In this document: positions 48,836 to 64,000 of the stretch, in pieces | Layout: each line of letters starts with the position of its first letter | Position numbering within the stretch: position 1 is the first letter of the stretch | NCBI GenBank assembly: GCA_038501195.1 | Contig: JBBPUQ010000005.1 | Coordinates: 4,898,001-4,962,000, forward strand | DNA: 64,000 nucleotides | DNA from: Nemania diffusa | Lineage: Eukaryota > Ascomycota > Sordariomycetes > Xylariales > Xylariaceae | Reading direction: 5' to 3' | Position numbers and translations under genes: made by a program | Notes under the pieces: generated by a model | Databases searched by the model: none | Seen by the model: only the letters and a program-made list of their open reading frames with translations | Told to the model about the DNA's origin: nothing

Positions 48836-51800
48836 GTTTTTTAAAAAAAAGCTTTTAAATAAAACAAGTATTTTTAACTAATGTTTTAGCTATTTTATTA
48901 AAAGTTTAAAAATAAATGTTTTTAGCAAATGTTTTGTTTATTTTAACAAAAGTTTTAGTTTTAAAAAAAAGTGCTAAAAAAAAGCACTTTTTTAAAAATA
49001 GTACTTTTAAAACAGTTTTTATAAAAATATCAAACAAAAAAAAAAAAAAGTTATAGTTTATAAAATTAGTTAAATTTAAATTTTTATAGCTAAATTAAAT
49101 AATAATAAAAATTAAAACAGTTAAATATTATAAATTTAAATGTTTATTTAAAAGTTAATTTAAAAAATAAAATATATAAAATTAATTATATATTTTATTT
49201 TATAAAAATTTATATAATTAAATAAAATAAAAAAGTTAATTGTTTAAAACTAGTTTAAAAAATAAAATATTTAAATTAATTATATATTTTGTTTTTTAAA
49301 AGTTTATTTAGCTAGTTAATATAAAAAAATTAGTTTTTAAAAGTTAACTATATTTTATAGTTTTTTTTAAAGTTTAAATAATATAACTGTTATATTAAGT
49401 TAAAACTATATTATAAATAAAAACAAAACTATATTTGATTTTTTTTTTATTATAAGTTTTAAAAAGGTTTATTTATTTTAAAAATAAATAATTATTAATA
49501 TTATTAATATTATTAATATAATTGTTATTATTAATATAGTTAATATTATTAATAGCTAATATAAAATTAATATTACTTTTATTTTTTATATTATATTATT
49601 TAATATATTTTTTTTATTTAATAAGCTTTAAAAAAAGCTTTTTTTGCTTTTTTATAAAATTTATAACTATATTAAAGCTATATTTATTGTTTATATTTAT
49701 AATATATATTAGTTAATTTATAATCGTATTTAATAAATTAAACTATATAAATATATTAATAAATAAAAACAGCAGCTTTATAACATAAAAATATATACTA
49801 AAGTAATAATATAATTAATTTTTATATAAAACAAAACAAATTATTAAAAATATAAAAAGCTATTTAAAATATATATAAAAGTTGCTATTATAATTTTTTA
49901 TTATTAAATATTTTAATAAAACAATAAAACTAATATATTTTTTAAATTTATATAATATTATTTATTAAATAATATAATATTAATATATTATAAAGTATAT
50001 ATTAAATATTTATAATTTAAGCTAATTTTTAACTAATAATAAATAAATAGCTACTATAAACAAAAATATCTAGTTTAAAAAAGTTAATATATTATAATTT
50101 AAATAATTTTTTATATAATAAGTCAAAAAGTTAAAGCAATAATAAAAAATGCTAAAAAAGTCAAATTGTTAATTGTTGTTACATTTTAACAATTATAAAC
50201 ATAAAAATCTTATATATTTAAAGTTAAATATAATAAAAATATAAAGTTTAATATAAACTTTGTAGTAATTAATTTAATTGTTTTATAATATATAATAAAA
50301 GTTTTAATAGTTAAATATAATATTTTAAATAGTTTAAATTTTAATATATTAACAAACAAAAGTTTTAACTTTTTAAACTATAATTTTAGTTTAATTATTT
50401 AGTATTAATTATATATATAATAACTAAAAATAGCATTTATATTTATTAAATTTATTATTAGCTATATTTATTTTAAACTATTGCTGCTATATTAAAATAA
50501 ATAGTAATAATATATTGCTATTAAATAATATATCGCTTTTTTTAAACAAAGTAATAATTTTTTTTTTTTTTAATATTAAAAATATTTTAATATAAAGTTT
50601 ATATAAATTAAAAAGTATAAAAATATAAAAATAACTGTTATTAAAGTTTAGTAAACTTTTATATAAAACAGTTTTAATAGCAGTATTAAAAAGGTTTAAT
50701 TATTTAAATAATTTTTTATAAATTTTAAAAAAGTCAAAATTATATATATAAATAATAATTTATAGTACTAGTTTATATGTTTTATTATATAGCTTATATA
50801 TTTTGTTATATTGTTTAAACAATATTATATATATTAATATTTACGTTATATTTATTTATAATATAATTTTAAATAAAACATTAATTTTAATAGCATTTTA
50901 TATAATATTTTATAAATATAGTTATTTATTGCTATAAAATAGTTTTAAAAACAATAAATATATTTTATTTAAAACAATATTATTAAACTAAAACATATAT
51001 TATTAAAATATATTATTTAGTAATTATATTATGTTATATTTATATATAATATTTTCAATTTTAAGCTTATAATACTATTGTTTTTATTTGTTAAAAAAAT
51101 AAATATTAAATTTTTGTTTTTATATTTAAAAGTATTAAAAAAATATAGTGCTAATATAAATAAGTTAAAATAAACTTAAAAATAATTAATTAATATATAA
51201 ATATTTAATATATAATTTTGCTAAAAACTAATTAATAAATAAATTAATATTAAATAAAACAAATATAGCAAGTTTTTTAATAAGTTTAATAAAATAAATA
51301 GTATATATTAATATTAAAATATTAAAATTTTTAGTTAAAACAAAAAAATAAAAGTTATATTTTATATAGTTTGTTAAAATAAACAGCTAATATATTTGTA
51401 TAAATATAAGCTGTTAAAAATTAACAGCTATAAAATATAACTATAAAATGCAACATTTGCAGCAGAAGTTATAATTAAGCAGTAATATTTGCAACAATAT
51501 AAAAAATAATAAAGTATATAGCTAGTTTTTGTAGTTTTAAAAAACTTAAAAAATATATTTTATATTTATAAACTATTTAAAAATAAATATACTAGCTTAA
51601 AAATAGTAAAAAGTTTATATAAAATTAAAGCTTAATATAAACAGTTTAAACTATAATATATTAAACAAAAACTAGCTTTTGTTTAATATTTAAAAATGCT
51701 ATTTATAAATATTATAAGCTTTTAATTAATATAGCAAAAAAAACTTTTTAGTAAACTTTTTTATTATATTTAACAAACTTATATTTTAAAACAAATTTTA

Positions 51801-53009
51801 TAAATATAAGTACGTTATAAACTTTTTAAATATATAGTTAATTATTTGCTTTATATAAATTAAATATTTCGATTTATAAAATAATATAAATAATAAAGTT
51901 AAAACGTTAGCTTAGTTTTTAAGCTTAATAATATATAGTATATTATAAAACTTAAAATTTATTTAAGTTGTTTTAAAGTTTAATAGATTAAAGTTAATAA
52001 TTAACAAATATTTATAATAAAAGTTACAAATTGTTTTTTTTAAAATATTGCTTACAGTAATATTTTTTATATTATATTTTTATAAAATAATAATTAAACT
52101 AATAAAATAATACAACTTATATTTATTATATAACTGTTTTAAATATTTTTAAAATTTAGCAATATATTTATATAGTATATAATATTATAAATAAATCTAG
52201 TACTTTTATATATAAATTTAAATTTTAGTTTATAGTATACTAGCTTTTGTTTATATTTAAACAAACGATATAAAATATTAGTTTATAATAATATATAAGC
52301 AAAAGTATTTAAATGCTAACAGTATATAATTATTAATAAATAAAAATTATATATTAAAAAGTAAATAAGCAATATATTATTTAAAAATAAATAATATATT
52401 TAAAAAAAGCAAATATATATAGTTAAATTTATTAGCATTATAAATATTAAGTTGTATATTATATATTATATAAAATATAACAAATTAAAAAGTATAATAT
52501 AAGTTTTATAATAGTATAATATAAAAAAAAAAAATATAAAACAAATAAAATATATGTTTTAAAAACGCTTTTAAAAATTAAAATTAAATAATATAACTAT
52601 TAATATTATAACTTTTTTTAATTAAAAGTTATATTTACAATATAAAAAAAAAGTTTTTAGTTAATTAAAACAAAAGTTTAAGTTTATTATAATTTAATAA
52701 TAAATATTAAAACAGTATTTTTTAATATATTAACTTTTTTTAAAATACTGTTTTATTTATGAAATTATTGTTTGCTAAAATATTATTAAATATAGCTAAA
52801 TTATTGTTAATAATATATTTAATTAATTAAAATAAAATATTGCTTTTTTTATATTTATTATTATTTAATATAGCTATTAATATTACTTTTAATATATATT
52901 TAATAAAAATATATAAAAAAAATTTATAACTAAAATATTAAACATGTTTAAAAAAAGTTTAAAAAAAAAATTAAAAAATAAAATATTTATAAAAATCAAA
53001 TATTTTGTT

Positions 53010-53150
53010 TTTTAAAAGCTTTTAAATTATATAGTTTATTTTTTAAAAGCTTTTAAATTAAATATTTTATTTTTTAAAAATTTTAAATTAAATAGTTTGT
53101 TTTTTAAAAGCTTTTAAATTAAATATTTTATTTTTTAAAAGCTTTTTAGA
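53010..53150. repeat. 31-bp tandem repeat, about five copies
   Basis: TTTTAAAAGC or a one-base variant starts at 53010, 53041, 53072, 53102 and 53133, with TTTTAAATTAAATA between. It starts at the right arm of the P1 palindrome at 52971-53015. Confidence 0.8.
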
Positions 53151-54977
53151 AATAATAAATAGTTTAATTAACAAATAAAAAAAACAAAAAATAAAATTAA
53201 CTAAAAAATATATTATAATTATATACTTTTTAATATATTATTATTAATTAATATTAAATAAAGTTATATTTTTGTTTTAAAAAAGTAAAAAACTGCTATT
53301 TTAGCTAGTTATACAAAAAAACTAAATTAAAAACTGCTTTTGCTAACTAAGCAATAAACAATAAGTTTTTTAAAATATTAGTATTTTTAATAAAATAGCT
53401 ATTAACAATAATAGCTTAAAATTTAAATGTTGTTTTATTAGTTGTTAAATAGTTAAATTTAAAGTTAAATAAGTTTAGCTTATTAAATATAGCGCTATTT
53501 AAATTTTTAACTGTAGTTTTATTACTATTTACTAAAAAAGTAGCAAAGCTTGTTTTGTTTTAATTATTACTATAAAAAAAGTTTAAAACTTTTAAACTAT
53601 ATTAAAAAATAATATAATTTAAACTATTGAAAGTAGCACTTAATATATAGTACAATCAAAAAAGTAAACGCTAGTTATTTTCTAGTGTTTTAATTATATT
53701 AGCGTTATTAAAAAAAAAAGTAATATAACAATAAAACAAAATATCGATTTAAAAATTAATAAATTAAATAGTTAAATTATTATAAGTTGCTGTTAAAAAT
53801 AATAAAAATTTATAGCTTTAAGATTTAATTATATATTAATACTATAACTATATTAAAAGTTCAATTAAAATAAAAAATAAAGCAGTTAAATTAAAAAGTA
53901 AACTAATTAAGTTAAATTATAAGTTGTTTTAAATAAAGTATTGTTTAAAAAGCTATATTAACAGTAAAATAAAAAAAAAGCAAAACTAGCTATTTAACTA
54001 AAAAGCTTTTTATAGTAGTATTTTTTGCTTTTATATTTATGTTTTGTTTTGTTTTTTTTAGCTATATTTAGTATTTAATAAAAATATTGTTTTTATAATT
54101 GTATTAACAATAAAATAATATATAAAATATAAAACTAGTAATGTTGTTTTTATAATAATATTAATAATAAAATAATAATTAAAAGTATAAAATTAATAAT
54201 ATTATATAATATTTATAATAATAATTATAAAAATAAATATAAAAATAAAATTAAAGTTTATTTTATAAAAAATATATAAATTAATAAATAAATAAAATAT
54301 AATTAAAATAATAAAATAAATTATTTAGTTTTTTTTATTATATTTATTTAAAAAATATATATATATATTTTATATATTTTAATTTTAAAATAATAAAATA
54401 TAATTATAAATTTAAATATAAATATATATATTATAATAAATATATTAAAATAAAATATTAATATTATATTTTAATAAGTTTTTTTATTTCAATTTATAAT
54501 AATAAAAAAAATTAAAAAAAAAAATTAAAAAAATTAATTTTTTTTTTAATATTATAATAAAATAATAAAATATTTAATAATTATTTTTTTTATATTTATT
54601 ATATATTATAATTTATTTTATATTTATATTTAAATAAATTTTTTTAATTTAAATTTATAATAATAAAAAATATAAATTAATATATTTTATAATATTTTAA
54701 TAAAATATTAAAAAATTAAATATTTATTTTTTTTATATTTATAATTTATTTTATATTTATTATTTAATATAATAAATTTAATTTAATATTTATATTATAA
54801 ATATTATTTAATTTAAAATTAAAATAAAATTTATAATAATAATATTTATATTAAAAAAATTAAAAAAATAAAGTTTAAATAATATATATAATATATATAA
54901 TATAAATAAATATATAAAATTTATAATATATATATAAAATATAAAATATATAAAATATATAAAATAAATATAATATA

Positions 54978-55120
54978 TATAATATATAAAATATATAAAA
55001 TATATAAAATATATAAAATATATAAAATATATAAAATATATAAAATATATAAAATATATAAAATATATAAAATATATAAAATATATAAAATATATAAAAT
55101 ATATAAAATATATAAAATAT
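54978..55120. repeat. 9-bp minisatellite (AAAATATAT)n
   Basis: About 16 nearly perfect units of AAAATATAT; it decays at both ends into longer TA stretches. Confidence 0.92.
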
Positions 55121-58100
55121 TTAAAATATATATATATAATTTTATTTAAAATATAATTATTTATTTTTAAAATTAATTTATTTTATTTATAATAATAATT
55201 TATTTATATAAATTTATTATAATATTAATATATATTTTTTAAATTAAATTAATTTTTATATATTAAAATATTATTTATTTAATAATATAATTAAAATTTA
55301 TTATTAAAATTTTATATATTATATATAAATATTTAATAATTAATTTATAATTTTTTATTTATTTATTATATTATTTAAATTATTAATATAAAATATTTTT
55401 AATTTATATATATAAATATTATAATAATAATATAATATTAAATTAATTTAATTAATATTTTAATTAATATTATTAATTTTAAATTTAATATAATTAATTA
55501 TATAAATATTTAATATTAATATTATTTTTTTTATTGATTATATTTTAATTTATATTATTTTTATAAAAATAAAATAAATTTTTATAATTTAAAAATATTT
55601 ATATAAAAAATTATTATTATAAATATAATAATAATATAATTTTATTTATTAATATTTTATTTAAAAAATATTTTTAATTATTATAATAATTTTAAATTTT
55701 TTATATTTATAATATTTAAATTTATATTAAATAATTAAAAAAATATTTTATTTATATAATTAATATTTTATATTATAATTTATTATATAATTATAATTAT
55801 TATAAATATTAAATTATATATTATATTTAAATTTAATTTATAATTAAAATTATTATATTATTTTATAATTTAAAATTAAAATTATATATAAAAAAATTAA
55901 ATATAAATTATTAAATATATTTAAAAAATATAATTTTAAATTATTTTTATTTTTATATATATTTAATATTTATAATTTTAAATTATTTTTATTTTTATAT
56001 ATATTTAATATTTATAATTTATAATTTAAAATATATAAAAATTTAAATTTAATAATTAAATAAATATTTTTAAAATTATTTATTAATTATAAATTAAAAA
56101 TATAAAGTTAATTTAATTAATATTTATAATTTATAATTATAAAATTATAATAAATAAAATTTTAAATATAATAAATTAAATAAATTATATAATAAATAAA
56201 ATAAATATTATATTATAAAAAATATAAAATATTTAAAATTTTTAAAATTATAAAATTATAAAAATTTTATTATATTATAAAAAATATTTAAATATAATTT
56301 AATATAAATTTTAAAATATAAATATAATATTATTATAATATTTAAAATTTATATTTATTATAATATTATTAAATTTTTTATTTTAATTAAATATTATTTA
56401 TTATTATATATATTAAATATATAATTATAATTATATATTTTAATTTTAATTTTTTAATTTTTTTAATTTTTTTATAATAAATATATTTTAATTTTTAAAT
56501 TTATATAATTTAAAATTTTATTTAAATTTTATTTAAATTTATTTAATATATTAATTTTATTATATATTTTATATTATTTTATTAAATAATATTTATTATT
56601 TAAATAAATTAATTAAATTAATTAAATTATATTAAAAATATAATTATATATATATATAAATAATTAAATATTTTATAAATATTATTTTTAATATATTATT
56701 TTAATTATATATTATATAAAATTATAAAATTTAATTAATTATATTTATTATATTAATTTAATTAATTTTATTATTTTAAATAAAAATATATTATATATAA
56801 TATTATTTATAATTTTATAAAATTTATTAATTTTTTATTTATATATTTATAATTATATAAATTATATTTAATTAATTATAAATTTATATATATAAATATA
56901 AAAAAATAATAAATTTTAAATTTTAAATTTTAAATAATTTTAAATTAATAATAATTTAAATAAAAGTTTTTTTTATTATTAATTATAAAATAAAAATATT
57001 TTAATTTATTTAAATTTAATTAATTAATTATTATAATTATTTATTAAATTTTATTAAATTTATAAATTAATTTATAAATATATTTTAATTTATTTATATT
57101 ATTTAATATATTTAAATTTTATTAATTTTATATATATATTTTTAATTTTATAATATTATTAATTTTATTAATTAATTAAATTATATAATATAATTAAAAT
57201 TTAAAATATTAATATTAAAATTAAATTATTAAAATAAAATTATTATAATAATAATATTTAAATAAATAAATAAAATATAAATTAATAAAAAAAATTAATA
57301 AAAATATTAATATTTATTTATTATATAATATATTATAATTTTATTAATAAAAATTATTAATTTATTTATTTTATTTATATAATTTAAAATTTATAATTTA
57401 ATATAATTTATATATATATATATATATATATATAAATATATTTAATTAAAATTTTAATAAATTAATTAAAGAAATATAAAATAAAAAAATTTATTAAAAT
57501 TTATAAAATTAATAAATTTTATATAAATATATATATAAATAATTTAAATATATTTTATTTAATAATATTTTATATTTTAATATATATATATATATATTAA
57601 TATAAAATTTAAAAATTTAAAAAGAAAATATAAATAATAATTTTTATTAAATAATTAAAAATATATTAAATAAATTATTAAATAAAATTAAATTTAAATA
57701 TAATAAATATAAAAAAATTTTTAATATTTTTTTAATTAAATTTATATAAAATTTAATTAAATTATAAATTTTTTTATATATTTTATAATTTTTTTTTATT
57801 TATAATTATATTTATATTTATAATAAAAATAATAATAATTATAATTATTAAAATAATTTAATATAATATATTTATAATTTTATATAATAAAATTAAATTT
57901 ATATATAAATAAAAAATAAAAATTATATATTTTATATAAAAAATAAATTAAAATTTTTTTAATTATATTTAATTTAAAATTAATTATTAATATTAATTTT
58001 AATTTATATTATAAATTATATATAATAAAATTTAAATAAAATATAATATTATAATTATATAATATTATTATTATTTTAATATTTAAAAAAAATATTTTAT

Positions 58101-59883
58101 ATATATAATATATATATATATATTTATTTTATAAATTAATTAAATATTTATTAATATTATATATAATAAAATATAATTAATTATTTATTAAAAAAATATA
58201 AAATATATAAAATAAATTTTAATATTTAAAATTTTATATTTTAATTATAATTTTATATATATATAAATAATTAATAAAAATTAATATTTTTAATATATAA
58301 TTAAATTTATTTTTTATTAATTTAATATATTTTTTATATTTTTTATTAAATAATTTATACAATAATATAATATTAATTATAAATTTATTTTTTAATAATA
58401 TATTAAATTTAATTATATAATTATATAATAATTTTTATTTAAAATATAATATTATTAAAATTTATAATATAATTAATATTTTTAAAACTTTTTAAATAAT
58501 TATATAAAAAATAATTATATTATTAAATTAAATAATTATTATATATAATTTATAAATTAATATATTTTTAATTATTTATTTATATTTAATTAAATTTTAA
58601 TAAATAATATTATATTTTTAGTATTTATAAATAATTTTATTATAAAAATAAAAAAATAAATTATATATAAATTATAAAACATAAAAATTAATTTTTATTA
58701 TAATTTTTAATTTAATATAATTATACTAATTTTTTAAATATTAATAATTTAAATAATAATAAATAAATTATATAAAATTTTTAATTAATAAATATTATAT
58801 TTTAATATATTATTATATAAAATTTTTATATTAAAATTAATTTTAAATAATTATATTATTTAATTTTTTTAAATTAAAATAATATATTAATTTTAAATTT
58901 TATAATATAAAATTAAAATTTTTTTTAATTATAAATTTTAAAATTATAAATTTAAAAATATTATTTTTTAATAATTAATAAATTAATATTATATATAATA
59001 ATAATTATTTTAATTTTTTAAAAATATTTATTTTTAAATTTAATAAATACATATATATAAATTTATTAATTAATTATATATATATTTATATAATAATTTA
59101 TAATTTATATAATATATTATAATTTTAAAATAAAATAAAATTAAATATTAAAATTAAATATTAATTTATTTATAAATTATTATATTTTTATATTATTAAT
59201 TAAAATTTTTTATATAATTAAATATTTTTATATATAATTTTATATTTAAATTTTAATTTAAAAATTTAAATATTATAATATTTATTAAATTAATAATTTA
59301 ATAAAATTTATATATATATATTAAATATATATAATTAAAATTTAAATTAAAATTTTTATTAAATAAATAAAAAATATAAAAATTAATTAAAATTTATAAA
59401 ATTTATAATATTTATAAATATATATATATAAATAATTTATATATAATTTTATTAATTATATTTTTTTTTATAATATATATATATAAATTAATATAAAATT
59501 TTAAAATTTAAAAATAAATTTTAAATTTTATAAATTTTTTTAAATTTTTATATATATATATATATATATAAAATTTTATTAATATTAATTAATAATTATA
59601 AAAAATAATTATAAATTAATAAAATAAAAAAATAAAATTTAATTATAAAATAATTTTTATATTTAATATTTTATTTTTTATATAAAAAATAAATTAATAT
59701 TTATATTAATTAAAAAAAAAAAAATTAAATTAATTATTAAATAAAAAAAATTTAAATATTATAAAATTAAAATAATTTTTTATATAATAATTTTATTATT
59801 TTTATATAATAATTAATAAAATTTTAAATTATTTTATTTATTTTTATATTTATTTTTTTTTATAATTATATTAAAATTTATAA

Positions 59884-59935
59884 ATAAATTAATTATAATA
59901 ATTATAATTATAATAATTATAATTATAATAATTAA
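59884..59935. repeat. 15-bp repeat, AATTATAATAATTAT type
   Basis: About three units of a 15-base, nearly palindromic motif. Confidence 0.65.
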
Positions 59936-62876
59936 AATTAATTAATTTAATTTTTTAAATAAAAAATTATATTTATTTTTATATAAAATTAAAATTAAAA
60001 AAAATAAAATTAATTAAAAATATTAAAATATTATAATTAATTTAAATAATATAATTATTTTAATATAATTATTAATATATTTTATATAATATTTAAAAAA
60101 ACATATATAATTAAAAATTAAAAATAAATAATTTATATAAATATTTATAATAATTTTTAATAATTAAATAAAATTTATATTTATAAATATTAATTATATA
60201 TTTAAATAAATATTTATTATAATAATTAAATATAATAAACATATAAAAATATATAAAAAAATATTAAATAATTAATTTATATATATTTTTAAAAAATTTA
60301 ATAAAAATAATAATAAAAATTTAAATAATAATATATTTATATAAATAATTTTAATATTTATATTAATAAATATATTAAAATTAATAATTATATAAATAAA
60401 TTTTTTAATATTATAATTAATTATATTAAAATTAATAATATTAATATATAATATATTTTAAAATTTAATTATTATAAAAAAATATTATTTTATATAATAA
60501 TTATATAAATATATTTTAATATATTTAAATTTAAATTTATTTTAATTAATTAAAAATTTATATATAAAGTTTTATTTTTTAATTTATAAATAATATTATA
60601 AATTTTTTTAATTAAAAAATAAATTATTATTATATATTAAATTTTTATTTTATTAATAAATAATATAATATTAAATATTTAAAATAATTATATAATTATA
60701 ATTATAAAAAAATTTTATTAAAAATTATTATAATTATATAATAAAAATAATAAAAATAATATATAATATTTTATTTATAAAAAATTTAATTATTAAATTA
60801 TTAATTATAATTAATAAAAAAAATTAAAAATAAAAATAAAATATTTTATTATATATAATATTTTAAAATAAAAAATATAATATATTTATATTAAATTATA
60901 AAAATAATAAAAACTTTTTATATAATAATAAATTTAATAATAATTTAAATTTTAAAATTAAAAATAAAATAATTTATTTTTTAATAAATTTAAAATATTT
61001 TTATTATATAATAATAAAAATATATATATATTTAAAATTAAATATTAATATTAAATAATTTTTATTAAAATTATTAATATAATATAAAATATTAAAATAT
61101 TTTATAAAATATTAATATAATTAAAATTTTAATTATATTTTATATTTTAAATATATTAATTATATAAAAATAAAAATAATTATTTTTTAATATTAATTAA
61201 TTAAAAATTAAAAATTATTTTATAAAATAAATATTTTAAAAATTATATTATTAATTTAAATATTTTTATATAAAAAAATATATAAAATTATTATAAAAAA
61301 TTAAATATAATAATATTAATATTTTAATATTTTAAAAAATTAAAAAGTTTTATTATTATTATTAATTATATAATTAAATTTTTAAAAAATTAAAATTTTA
61401 TTAAAAAAATAAATATAATTTTAATTATAAAATTATTATTAATATTATATAAATTAATAAATAATTAATTTTATAAATAATTAATATAAATATTTAATTT
61501 TAAATAATTAAATTTTTAAAATTTTTAAATATATATAATATTTAAAATATATTATATTAATATTAAATTTTAATATATTAAAAATTATTTAATTATATTA
61601 TATATAATTTTAATTTAAATTTTTTATTTAAAAATTTTTATAATAATATATTATTAATTGAAACTTTATATAAAAAAATATTTATTAAAATAAAATAAAT
61701 TATTATAAAAATTAAATATTATATAAATAAAAAAATAATATTATAAATAATATATTTAAATTAAATAATTTTACATTTATTTTATTAATTTTTAAAGTTT
61801 ATTTTAAAATTAATAAAAATTTATTTTTTTTATTAAAAATTATATAAAAAATTATAAAAATATTAAAAAATATTTATATAAATATTAATATTAATTAAAT
61901 TATATAAATTTAAAAAAAAAATTTAATATTATTATATAAAATATATTTTTTATTTTTTTAAAATAAAATTATAATATAAAAAAAATTTAAAAATTAAATA
62001 AAATTATATAAAATTTTTATAATTAAAAATTATAATATTATAATTAATATAATAAATAAATTAATTAAATTTTATTATATATAAATTAAATTATATTATT
62101 AATAAAAAATTATATTTTATTTATAATATAAAAAAATAACTTTTTATATAATTTTTTTTAAATTATTAAATAATTATAATTTTAATATTAAAATAAATTA
62201 AAAAAATTATTTATATTTATTAATAATTAATATTTTATATTAAAAAAAATTAATAATTATATTTTAATTATAAAATTAAAATAAAATAATTTAATTATTA
62301 TATTTAATATATTTTTTAAATAATTAAATATAATTAAAATAAATATATTAATAATTTAAAATATATTTTAATATATATAATATAATTTAATTTAATATAA
62401 TTAAATAAAAATATTTTAAATTAAATTTATATAAAAAATTAAAAATAAAATAATTAAATTATATAAAAAGTTTAAATTAATTATATAAAATTATAAAAAT
62501 AATAATAAAATTTAAATTTTTATATAAATATTAATAATTTAATATATAAATTAATAATTTATTATAATTTTAAAATTATTATTAATTTAAAATTATAAAA
62601 TATATATAATTATATAATTATTATATAAATTAATTAAATTAAAATTATATTAAAATAAAATTTATTATAAATATTATTATTAAAAATTAAATATAAAAAT
62701 ATTTATATATAATTTATATTTATTATATATTAAATTTTTTTTTTATAAATTTATAATTATAAAATTTTAAATAAATAATATTTTTAATATTATATTTAAA
62801 AAGTTTTTATATAAAAAAAAAACTAAGTTATTATTTTATATAAAATTAAAAATAAAATTAATATTTAAATATTTTA

Positions 62877-63600
62877 TTAAATTTAATAAAAATAAAATTT
62901 AAATAAATAAATAAATTAAATAATTATATATTATTAATTTTAATATAAAAAATTATTTTTAATAATATATTATTTAATAAATTAAAAAAATATTATATAA
63001 TTTATTAATTATTATATAAATTTAAAAATTATTAAAAAATAATATTAAAAAAAAAATTAAATTATATATATAAAATATAATAATAAATTAATAATATATA
63101 ATAAAAACTATATTATATATTTTTAAATTTTAATTATATAAAAGTTTTTAGTTTTTATTATATATTATTAATTTATTATTATATTTATATATATAATTTT
63201 TTAATATTATTTTTTAATAATTTTTAAATTTATATAATAATTAATAAATATATAATATTTTTTTAATTTATTAAATAATATATTATTAAAAATAATTTAT
63301 ATTAAAATTTAATATATAATTATTTAATTTATTTATTTATTTAAATTTAATAAAAATAAAATTTAAATAAATAAATAAATTAAATAATTATATATTAATA
63401 ATTTTAATATAAAAAATTATTTTTAATAATATATTATTTAATAAATTAAAAAAAAATATTATATAATTTATTAATTATTATATAAATTTAAAAATTATTA
63501 AAAAATAATATTAAAAAATTATATATATAAATATAATAATTTTTATTTAAAAACTATATTATATATTTTTAAATTTTAATTATATAAAAGTTTTTATTTT
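62877..63600. repeat. Direct-inverted-direct triplication with 200-bp palindrome
   Basis: The segment at about 62877-63145 recurs as direct copy 63343-63600 with very few differences. A third, inverted copy occupies about 63150-63350. Copies 1 and 2 form a hairpin with arms of about 200 bases and a loop of about 40. The high similarity in mutation-saturated DNA suggests a recent event or an assembly effect. Confidence 0.85.
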
Positions 63601-64000
63601 TTAATAAAATATTTATAAATAATAAAAATTTAAATTTTTAAATTAAATTTATAATTATATTAATTAATAAAAATTATATAAAAAATATTTTTATAATTAA
63701 AAATAATATTATTTATTATAATTTAATAAAATATAAATAAATTATATATAATATTTTAATAAATAAATTATATAATATAATTAATAAATTTAATTATATT
63801 AATATATTTAATAAAACTTTTTAAAAAATTATTTTTATAATAAAATTATTAATTATATTATTAATTATATATATAAAATTTAAATTTTTATATAAATATT
63901 TATAAAAAAAATATATTTAATTAAATATTAAAAATATTAATTATATAAATAAAATTATATATATATTAATTAAATAATAAAAAAAATAATATAAAATTAA

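Larger units (their letters stand above)
54300..64000. repeat. Ultra-AT tract, almost free of G and C
   Basis: From about 54.3 kb the residual G/C falls far below the neighbouring desert. For example, 56108-56965 is 858 bases with no G or C, and 57625-58359 has none either. The rare survivors sit mainly in AAAGTTT or AAACTTT contexts. No gene is possible here. The tract runs off the window end. Confidence 0.9.

Overview
The window looks like a piece of a filamentous ascomycete (Pezizomycotina) nuclear chromosome. The genes carry short GT-AG introns of 51 to 80 bases. They encode fungal-type secondary-metabolism proteins: an iterative highly reducing polyketide synthase (HR-PKS), an alpha-oxoamine synthase, a cytochrome P450 and a 14-TM MFS transporter. 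They sit beside long, extremely AT-rich DNA of the kind left by repeat-induced cytosine deamination. Genus and species cannot be read from the sequence.

Region 1 (1-7.2 kb) has one intact, intronless P450 on the + strand (153-1721). It is followed by a row of decayed coding segments, all on the - strand: a P450-like scrap (2.16-2.48 kb), an unrecognised segment (3.28-3.5 kb), a second unrecognised segment with an in-frame stop and a frameshift (3.83-4.26 kb), a broken D-2-hydroxyacid dehydrogenase (4.74-5.65 kb) and a truncated class I SAM methyltransferase (5.98-6.5 kb). A 179-base MITE with TA target-site duplication lies at 2.6 kb. This arm of a biosynthetic cluster seems to have died, while the core survives.

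Region 2 (7.2-23.7 kb) is the intact core. A five-exon HR-PKS (complement 7258-14990, 2496 aa, KS-AT-DH-MT-ER-KR-ACP, no release domain) is divergently transcribed from a three-exon PLP-dependent alpha-oxoamine synthase (18117-19643, 464 aa). An MFS exporter follows (21897-23710, 577 aa). An HR-PKS without a releasing domain next to an alpha-oxoamine synthase is the arrangement known from sphinganine-analogue clusters (fumonisin, AAL-toxin and sphingofungin types). There the PLP enzyme off-loads the chain by decarboxylative condensation with an amino acid. The MT domain has a damaged SAM motif, so I infer an unmethylated chain. The shared promoter region is interrupted by a 1.26-kb AT-rich block. 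Small repeats (a second MITE with the same termini, minisatellites, direct repeats) lie between the synthase and the transporter.

Region 3 (24.9-54.3 kb) is a gene-free AT desert with about 11% GC in a hand-counted sample. It holds about 105 perfect AAAT copies, a dispersed repeat whose copies differ almost only by transitions, a 62-base satellite with three-unit higher-order structure, a 172-base tandem repeat, 69-, 48-, 35-, 31- and 27-base tandem repeats, a family of short AT palindromes, and traces of dead transposon coding sequence. Surviving cytosines are nearly all preceded by A or G, while CpA is still common, which is not the classic RIP pattern.

Region 4 (54.3-64 kb) is more extreme: almost pure A/T, with runs of over 800 bases lacking any G or C, and a recent palindromic duplication near 63 kb. 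Regions 3 and 4 could be a centromeric or subtelomeric heterochromatic isochore; the sequence alone does not decide this.
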